Source: Propionibacteriaceae bacterium (GTDB lineage Bacteria; Actinomycetota; Actinomycetes; Propionibacteriales; Propionibacteriaceae). From it: a stretch of 12,129 nt of DNA. The translations under genes and the position numbers were made by a program. The notes below the pieces were generated by a model. The model saw nothing but the letters and a program-made list of their open reading frames with translations. It did no database searches and was not told the origin of the DNA. The first letter of the stretch is position 1; each line of letters opens with the position of its first letter. Below are positions 7,601-12,129 of this stretch, piece after piece. Location of the stretch: assembly GCA_031262845.1 (NCBI GenBank), contig JAISGZ010000161.1, positions 1 through 12,129 of the forward strand, written 5' to 3'.

Positions 7601-8201
7601 GTCCGACCACCCGCTCAACGGGGTTGACGACATCGTCGCCGCCCATCGTGATGTGTCGATTGCCGAACTGGCCAACCAACCGTCGGCGGCGGCCGGCTCA
7701 ACTGGCGGCGAAGTCACGATCGCCGGCATGATCACGGAGGTCACCCGGCGTCAGACCAAGAAAGGCGAGTTGTGGGCTCAGGTGGCCGTCGAAGATCTCG
7801 ACTCGTCGTTGTTGGTGATGATCTTCCCCAAGGCCTACGCCGCCTGTGGTCCGGTTTTGGCGCCGGACACGGTGGTCTCGATCCGGGGCCGGGCGCGGGC
7901 CAAAGACGATGGCGTCGAGTTCATTGGCAGCGCTGTCCAGCCTTTGGATGTGACGAGCCGGGATGACAATTCCGTGACCTTGACGCTGCCCGTCAAACGG
8001 GTCACACCGGACTTGGTCAACGACCTGAAACGAGTCCTTGAGACCTATCCGGGGGCCGGTGAAGTCTGGTGCCGTTTGGTCGAACCGGAAAAGACTCAGA
8101 TCTATCGCTTCGGTGACCGGATTGGTCCCAGTGGGTCGCTGATGGCGGAATTGACGGCGCTGCTCGGCAGCGGTGGCGTGACGATGGGGAAGCCTCAATG
8201 A
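4638..8201 (+). CDS. dnaE: DNA polymerase III alpha subunit
   Basis: This is the replicative DNA polymerase catalytic subunit (C-family), 1187 residues, normal for the family. The N-terminal PHP domain starts with HLHVHTEYSMLDG. It keeps a full set of metal-ligand candidates: H10, H12, D19, H44, E69, H111, C161, D229 and H231. In Mycobacterium this domain is the proofreading 3'-5' exonuclease, so it is probably active here. The polymerase active site shows PDVDLDVDD with D425 and D427, and a third acid D657 in RFEDIAAVLALYRPGP. A helix-hairpin-helix region lies at about 857-890. A sliding-clamp-binding motif QDDLF is at 945-949. An OB-fold follows at about 1025-1105. The GTG start at 4638 has GGGAAGG 5 bp upstream. 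The stop overlaps the next start by 4 bp (ATGA), suggesting coupled translation. This is a DnaE1-type rather than a PolC-type enzyme: it has no inserted exonuclease domain. Confidence 0.97.
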   Translation: MSQSDFVHLHVHTEYSMLDGAAKIQALFGEAERLGMPAVAMTDHGNMFGAYEFFQQSKASAVKPIIGIEAYVAPSSRHSRTPEFWGRGVREAGDVDADAGKDVSGGGRYTHMTLLATNPTGLHNLFRLSSLASVEGYYMKPRMDAELLSAYCEGLVGTTGCPGGAVQTRLRLGQYDEAVETAAMYADMFGPGRYFVELMDHGIPIERDVRQDLLRLAKQTGLPVLATNDSHYVTADQKDSHDSLLCIGVGKNKDDPNRFRFNGEGYYLRSAAEMRQLFADLPQACDSTLDIAAMVEPYDEVFAHVDRMPQFAVPEGETQESWLRREIQRGLDLRYGGQPSAAVQEQVERELAVIEPLGFSSYFLIVADICRFARDSGIRIGPGRGSATGSMIAYLTRITELDPLEHGLIFERFLNPERVSPPDVDLDVDDRRRDEVVQYIADTYGADYTAQVNTFNKIKAKAAVKDASRILGYPFAMGEKIVKAMPPDVQGKGVALGDIFDPTHERFNEGQEFRGLYETDSDVQRVVDTGRGLEGLTRGTGVHAAAVIMSSAPLMDLIPLHQREDGARITGFSFPQCEAMGLMKMDVLGLRNLGILDHALELIKAGGGEDIDLLSLPLDNGPTYELLASGDTLGVFQLDGGPMRSLLRLMAPTRFEDIAAVLALYRPGPMAANAHINYAERKNGRQPIKPIHPELEAALEPILGNTYHLMVYQEQIMAVARELAGYTLGGADLLRRAMGKKDAAKMAKERDTFTTGMAAHGFSTGATTALWDVMVPFSQYAFNKSHTAGYGIVSYWTAYLKANYPAEYMSALLESVRDNKDKSAVYLAECRRMGVNILPPDINESAAQFTPVNEGVRYGLTAIRNVGQGVVDGIVKARQEQGNFVDFADFLTKAPATVCNKRVIESLIKAGAFDSLGAPRRALMEIHERAVDQVIDLKRNQAIGQDDLFGLSGGSDDPVLTMDPVPDIPEWNKPVKLAFEREMLGLYVSDHPLNGVDDIVAAHRDVSIAELANQPSAAAGSTGGEVTIAGMITEVTRRQTKKGELWAQVAVEDLDSSLLVMIFPKAYAACGPVLAPDTVVSIRGRARAKDDGVEFIGSAVQPLDVTSRDDNSVTLTLPVKRVTPDLVNDLKRVLETYPGAGEVWCRLVEPEKTQIYRFGDRIGPSGSLMAELTALLGSGGVTMGKPQ

Positions 8202-8863
8202 CCGCCGCCTTGCCGCCCGATCCGATGGCCCGAGCCAACGACCGCTTACGTTGGCGGCGGTGGTGGGCTCAGTTCCGACCCCGTCGCGGTTTGACCGGGC
8301 GTCTGATCTTCTTGGCCTTGCTTTGTCTGGCGATTGGCGCTCTGCTGGGATCGCTCTGGTATTCCCTGGTCGATCTCCCCGGCTACACCTTGAACAACGA
8401 CTTCTACGCTCAGATGAGCGAAGCCGATCAGGCCCGAATCTTTCAAGCCGACCTGTGGTTGACGGTCTTCGGCTTGGTCGGGCTGCCGCTCGGCTGGTTG
8501 GTCTGGCGCTGGTTCGGCCAACTGGGCTGGCCCTGTGTCATCATCGCCACTCTGGCCAGCTTGGCCACGGGCCAGGTCACGGCCTGGATCGGCCACTGGC
8601 TGGGGCCGCCGCCGGTGGACGAAATCTTGGCCGTCACCCAACCCGCCTCAGACGTCGTCATCGCCGTGGAATTAACGCCTCACACGGAGGTTTACCTGGC
8701 CGTCTGGGTGGCGTTGACCTTGCTGCCGATCGTCATCGCGGCCACCACCACGACCGTCTCGCCGCGGCCGTGGCTGCAACCCCAAGCGCCCAAGGCAGCC
8801 TATTTCGCGGCCTCGCCCAAGCCCCGGCACCAATTGGCTGCCAGTCCCGGGACTGACGTCTGA
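8198..8863 (+). CDS. Four-helix integral membrane protein, unknown function
   Basis: The 221-residue product is not one I recognise with certainty. It has a basic N-terminus (several Arg and Trp at 12-30), then four likely transmembrane segments at about 34-55, 84-104, 109-130 and 165-183. The segments between TM1 and TM2 (about 56-83) and between TM3 and TM4 (about 131-164) are polar enough to be outside loops. The C-terminal 35 residues are Pro/Ala/Lys-rich and probably cytoplasmic. The positive-inside rule favours both ends in the cytoplasm. The layout resembles small uncharacterised actinobacterial membrane proteins such as DUF2567, but I cannot confirm that. The start overlaps the dnaE stop by 4 bp and the end is 18 bp before lysA, so it is likely cotranscribed with both. 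No enzymatic motif is visible. Confidence 0.8.
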   Translation: MTAALPPDPMARANDRLRWRRWWAQFRPRRGLTGRLIFLALLCLAIGALLGSLWYSLVDLPGYTLNNDFYAQMSEADQARIFQADLWLTVFGLVGLPLGWLVWRWFGQLGWPCVIIATLASLATGQVTAWIGHWLGPPPVDEILAVTQPASDVVIAVELTPHTEVYLAVWVALTLLPIVIAATTTTVSPRPWLQPQAPKAAYFAASPKPRHQLAASPGTDV

Positions 8864-8881
8864 GGCCTTAGAGTTGCCCCC

Positions 8882-10282
8882 ATGTTCCATACGCACATAG
8901 CCGGGGCGACCCACGCCGATGTCAATCTGGCCAGCCCTCAGTGGCTGGTTTTGCCTGATGATGTCAACGGGCTCGACCCCAAGCTGTGGCCGAGTGGGGT
9001 GAGCCGAGGGGCCGACGGGGCACTGACCGTGGCCGGTCACAATCTGACTGATGTCGTCAGCCAGTGGGGGACCGTGCTCTATCTGCTCGACGAGGCCGAT
9101 TTTCGCCGTCGGGCCCAAGCCTTCACCCAGGCCTTCGCCGGCTGGCAGGTGTCGTACGCCGGCAAAGCCTTGCTCAGTCGTGGTCTGGCCCGCTGGGTAG
9201 CGGAGGAGAACCTGGGACTGGACGTTTGTTCGGGCGGTGAGTTAACTGTCGCCTTGGCGGCCGGTTTCCCACCCGAGCGGATCAGTTTCCACGGTAATAA
9301 CAAGTCGCTGGCGGAAATCCGTCAAGCGATCGCCGGCGGCGTCGGTCGGATCATTGTCGATTCCTTGGATGAGATTCACCGGCTCGAAACCGTGGCCGAG
9401 GAACTGGAGACCACGGTCCGGGTCTTGGTTCGGGTGACGACCGGGGTCGAGGCTCACACCCACGACTACATCGCTACCGCCCACGAGGATCAGAAGTTCG
9501 GTTTTTCGATCGCCAGTGGCCAAGCCTTGGTGGCCTTGGTGAGATGTTTTGCCAGCGATTGGCTGCAACTGGCCGGCGTCCACTCCCACATCGGCTCGCA
9601 GATTTTCGACATGGCCGGCTTCGAGGTCGCAACCGGTCGGGCGATGCGGCTGATGGCGCAGTTCCGGGAGGCCACCGGCCACCAGTTGGCCGAGTTGAAC
9701 CTCGGTGGTGGCTTCGGGATCGCCTACACGCCGGCTGATCAACCGCTGTCCATCGCCGCTTCGGCGGACAGTCTGCGTCAGATCGTCGAACAGGCCAGCC
9801 GGGCCTTCGATCTGACGGACGTCCAACTGGCGATCGAGCCGGGCCGGGCTATCGTCGGGCCGGCTTCACTGGCGGTCTACGAAGTCGGCACCGTCAAACC
9901 GGTCGAGTTGGACGGTGGCGCCCAGCGGCTTTACATCTCGGTCGACGGCGGGATGTCGGACAATATCCGGCCGGCTTTGTACGCCGCTGAATACTCGGCG
10001 GTGCTGGCCAATCGGGCTTCCGAAGCGCCGGCCGTCCTCTGCCGGGTAGTCGGGAAGCACTGCGAAAGCGGCGACATCCTGGTGCGTGACGTGTTCCTAC
10101 CAGGTGACATCCGACCGGGTGATCTGATCGCGGTGCCGGCGGCGGTGGCCTATGCCCGGTCGATGGCCTCGAACTACAACTGGCTACCGCGGCCGCCGGT
10201 GGTGGCGGTGACAACTGAGGGGACCTACCCCTTACTGCGGCGGGAAACCCTCGACGACATGCTGGCTTTGGACGCCGGGTAG
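8882..10282 (+). CDS. lysA: Diaminopimelate decarboxylase
   Basis: This PLP enzyme removes carbon dioxide from meso-diaminopimelate to give lysine, the last step of the pathway, in the cytoplasm. The 466 residues fit actinobacterial LysA. The PLP lysine is K95 in SYAGKALLSRG. Other family blocks are LDVCSGGEL (113-121), SFHGNNKS (135-142), HSHIGSQIFD (235-244), the phosphate-binding glycine loop LNLGGGFGIAY (272-282), EPGRAIVGP (319-327) and SVDGGMSDN (353-361). The partner-subunit active-site residues lie in KHCESGD (392-398). A tyrosine precedes SMASNYN (427-433). The ribosome-binding site is weak (AGAG at 8870-8873), so translation may depend on the upstream gene, 18 bp away. hom follows after 3 bp, the common actinobacterial lysA-hom order. 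No motif is missing. Confidence 0.97.
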   Translation: MFHTHIAGATHADVNLASPQWLVLPDDVNGLDPKLWPSGVSRGADGALTVAGHNLTDVVSQWGTVLYLLDEADFRRRAQAFTQAFAGWQVSYAGKALLSRGLARWVAEENLGLDVCSGGELTVALAAGFPPERISFHGNNKSLAEIRQAIAGGVGRIIVDSLDEIHRLETVAEELETTVRVLVRVTTGVEAHTHDYIATAHEDQKFGFSIASGQALVALVRCFASDWLQLAGVHSHIGSQIFDMAGFEVATGRAMRLMAQFREATGHQLAELNLGGGFGIAYTPADQPLSIAASADSLRQIVEQASRAFDLTDVQLAIEPGRAIVGPASLAVYEVGTVKPVELDGGAQRLYISVDGGMSDNIRPALYAAEYSAVLANRASEAPAVLCRVVGKHCESGDILVRDVFLPGDIRPGDLIAVPAAVAYARSMASNYNWLPRPPVVAVTTEGTYPLLRRETLDDMLALDAG

Positions 10283-10285
10283 GTC

Positions 10286-11593
10286 ATGATGGTGCCTGTG
10301 ACAGATTCAGCTTTACGTGTGGCGCTGCTCGGTTGCGGCGTCGTCGGCTCACAAGTGGCCCGGTTGCTGCTGGAAAAACCGGAAGATTTACGGTCGCGCG
10401 TCGGTCAACAACTGGAGTTGGTCGGGATCGGGGTTCGTCACCCAGATGTTCCCCGGCCCGGTATCGACTCGGCCCTGTTGACCAGTGATACGGCCGAACT
10501 TGTGACCCGGGCGGACATCGTGGTCGAGGTCATGGGCGGTATCGAACCGGCCCGCGGTCTGATCCTGTCAGCGCTGGCACACGGGGCTTCGGTCGTGACC
10601 GCGAACAAGGCTCTACTGGCGGCCCATGGACCGCAGTTATACCAAGCCGCCCAGCAGGCCGGAGTTGATTTGTATTTCGAAGCCGCCGTGGCCGGCGCGA
10701 TTCCGATCATCCGGCCGTTGCGGGAATCGCTGGTGGGCGACGAAATCCTGTCGGTCATGGGGATCGTCAACGGCACGACCAACTACGTGCTCGACCGCAT
10801 GACCACCGAGGGTATGAGTTTCAGCCAAGCCCTGGTCGAAGCTCAAGCCTTGGGTTATGCCGAAGCCGACCCGACGGCCGACGTCGAGTCCTACGATGCC
10901 GCCGCCAAGGCCTCGATCCTGGCCTCGCTGGCTTTCCACACCGAAGTCTTAGGCGCCGCTGTCCACCGTGAGGGCATCACGATGATCACGCCGGAAGACA
11001 TCGAGGCCGCCAACGACCTCGGCTATGTCATCAAACTCCTAGCGATCGCCACCTTGGTCGAAGATGAAGTCGAACAGGTCTCGGTTCGAGTCCATCCGGC
11101 GATGGTGCCCCTCGACCACCCGCTGGCCATCGTGCGGGGAGCCTACAACGCAATTTTCGTCGAATCCCGGAACGCCGGCCGGCTCATGTTCTCCGGCCCC
11201 GGCGCTGGCGGCGCGCCGACCGGTTCGGCGGTCATGGGCGATCTCGTGACCGTGGCCCGGAATCGGCTGCGGGGGACCGCCGGTCCGCCCTTGACGCCTT
11301 ACACGAACCGGCCGGTGGCGCCGATCGCCGAGGCCCGGACCCGGTACTACATCTCCTTCACGGTCCGTGACCAGCCCGGCGTGCTGGCCCAGGTGGCGTC
11401 GGTTTTCGCCAAGCACGGCGTGTCGATTTCAACCGTTCGGCAAACCGCCTTGGCTGATCGTACGGACACCGCTCGGTTGGGGATTATGACTCACACAGCC
11501 CGGGATGGTGCGATCCGTGACGCTATTACCCAGTTGCGGACTCTGACGGTGGTGGCCGAACCGATTCGGTCGATGCGAGTTGAGGGTCATTAA
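10286..11593 (+). CDS. hom: Homoserine dehydrogenase
   Basis: The enzyme reduces aspartate semialdehyde to homoserine with NAD(P)H, the branch step toward threonine and methionine. An N-terminal Rossmann motif LLGCGVVGSQV lies at 14-24. VTANKALLA (104-112) contains K108. The catalytic domain includes FEAAVAGAIPIIRPL (131-145), GIVNGTTNYVLDRM (159-172) and GYAEADPTADVESYDAAAK (190-208), with likely catalytic E193, D204 and K208. A C-terminal ACT domain starts near 353 with YYISFTVRDQPGVLAQVASVF; in relatives it mediates feedback control by threonine. There is no fused aspartate kinase. The start is uncertain. ATG at 10286 or 10289 is possible, but GTG at 10298, giving MTDSALRVALLGCG and 431 residues, also fits the family. 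None has a strong ribosome-binding site. Confidence 0.96.
   Translation: MMVPVTDSALRVALLGCGVVGSQVARLLLEKPEDLRSRVGQQLELVGIGVRHPDVPRPGIDSALLTSDTAELVTRADIVVEVMGGIEPARGLILSALAHGASVVTANKALLAAHGPQLYQAAQQAGVDLYFEAAVAGAIPIIRPLRESLVGDEILSVMGIVNGTTNYVLDRMTTEGMSFSQALVEAQALGYAEADPTADVESYDAAAKASILASLAFHTEVLGAAVHREGITMITPEDIEAANDLGYVIKLLAIATLVEDEVEQVSVRVHPAMVPLDHPLAIVRGAYNAIFVESRNAGRLMFSGPGAGGAPTGSAVMGDLVTVARNRLRGTAGPPLTPYTNRPVAPIAEARTRYYISFTVRDQPGVLAQVASVFAKHGVSISTVRQTALADRTDTARLGIMTHTARDGAIRDAITQLRTLTVVAEPIRSMRVEGH
11582..11586 (+). promoter_or_regulatory. Ribosome-binding site deciding the thrH start
   Basis: GAGGG lies inside the end of hom, 8 bp before the ATG at 11595 and 14 bp before the in-frame ATG at 11601. 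The spacing favours 11595, although homologues begin at the position equal to 11601 (MEIVCLDLEG). Confidence 0.55.
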
Positions 11594-11594
11594 T

Positions 11595-12129
11595 ATGGCG
11601 ATGGAAATTGTCTGCCTTGATCTCGAAGGTGTTTTGGTACCTGAAATTTGGGTCGCCGTGGCTGACCAGACCGGGATCGACGATCTTCGGTTGACAACCC
11701 GGGAGGTGGCGGATTACGACCAGTTGATGCGCCACCGTTTGACGACTCTGGAGCGTCACCAATTAACTCTGGCGGACTTGCAACAGGTCATCGCCGGGCT
11801 GAGTCCGCTGTCGGGGGCAGTCGAATTCGTCAACTGGTTGGACCGTCATTTCCAACTCGTCATCTTGTCCGACACCTTCTACGATTTCGCTCAACCGCTG
11901 ATGGCGCAATTGGGTTTCCCGGTCTTGTTCGGTCACAATTTGGTGATTGATGAAACCGGCCGCATCGCCGACTACCAGTTGCGTTTAGAGAATCAGAAAC
12001 AAGCCGCCGTGCGGGCTTTTCAAACTCTCAATTTCCCGGTCTTTGCGGCCGGTGACTCCTACAACGACACGGCGATGCTGCTAGCGGCTGATCGGGGGGT
12101 CTTTTTCCGGCCTGCCCAACGAGTTCTGG
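11595..12129 (+). CDS. thrH: Homoserine phosphotransferase / phosphoserine phosphatase ThrH (3' end cut by window)
   Basis: This is a HAD-superfamily enzyme. Its Pseudomonas relative dephosphorylates phosphoserine and can pass the phosphate to homoserine. The 178 codons present follow ThrH closely: CLDLEGVLVPEIW (7-19) contains the nucleophile D9 with the family's unusual DxE form (E11 in place of Asp). ILSDTFYDF at about 90-98 is motif II. K135 is the probable motif III lysine. AAGDSYNDTAML (151-162) is motif IV with D154 and D158. About 25-30 residues are missing beyond the window, judging from a family length near 205. It starts 1 bp after the hom stop, so the genes are surely cotranscribed. 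That supports a role in making O-phosphohomoserine for threonine synthesis, but a pure phosphoserine phosphatase (SerB-like) role cannot be excluded. Confidence 0.88.
   Translation, partial: MAMEIVCLDLEGVLVPEIWVAVADQTGIDDLRLTTREVADYDQLMRHRLTTLERHQLTLADLQQVIAGLSPLSGAVEFVNWLDRHFQLVILSDTFYDFAQPLMAQLGFPVLFGHNLVIDETGRIADYQLRLENQKQAAVRAFQTLNFPVFAAGDSYNDTAMLLAADRGVFFRPAQRVL

Noticed and set aside
1..12129. CRISPR arrays, insertion sequences, attachment sites or defence genes
   Set aside because: No regularly spaced direct repeats, transposase motifs or target-site duplications were seen; all genes but the secreted protein and the membrane protein have ordinary housekeeping identities.

Overview
The window looks like chromosomal core DNA from a high-GC Gram-positive bacterium (Actinomycetota). 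The base composition is GC-rich by eye. GTG starts are used, one promoter appears to give a leaderless mRNA, and the DnaE and LysA sequences read like actinobacterial family members. I cannot place it below phylum with confidence. There are nine genes (two of them cut by the window edges), no rRNA or tRNA, no CRISPR array and no transposase.

Layout. Bases 1-1623 hold the end of gltB and all of gltD, the two subunits of NADPH glutamate synthase, overlapping by 8 bp. Bases 1776-3838 hold an oxidative-stress unit: a Fur-family, PerR/CatR-like repressor with its own well-formed promoter, then a monofunctional haem catalase, closed by a 14-bp perfect-stem terminator. Bases 3879-4474 (minus strand) hold an orphan gene for a small secreted cysteine-containing protein. 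It has its own consensus-like promoter, a leader of about 110 nt and a strikingly AT-rich patch in its coding sequence. Bases 4587-12129 hold a tightly packed plus-strand run: dnaE (replicative polymerase), a four-helix membrane protein, lysA, hom and a truncated thrH. Junctions in this run are 4 bp overlap, 18 bp, 3 bp and 1 bp.

How the genes work together. GltBD makes glutamate, the amino donor for amino-acid synthesis. LysA makes the last step to lysine. Hom makes homoserine. ThrH, recognised here by close similarity to the Pseudomonas homoserine phosphotransferase/phosphoserine phosphatase, would phosphorylate homoserine on the way to threonine. A thrH directly after hom, in the place where actinobacteria usually carry thrC and thrB, is the most interesting metabolic point. 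The most novel gene is the secreted protein with paired CX3C motifs at its C-terminus. I found no clear defence or mobile system.
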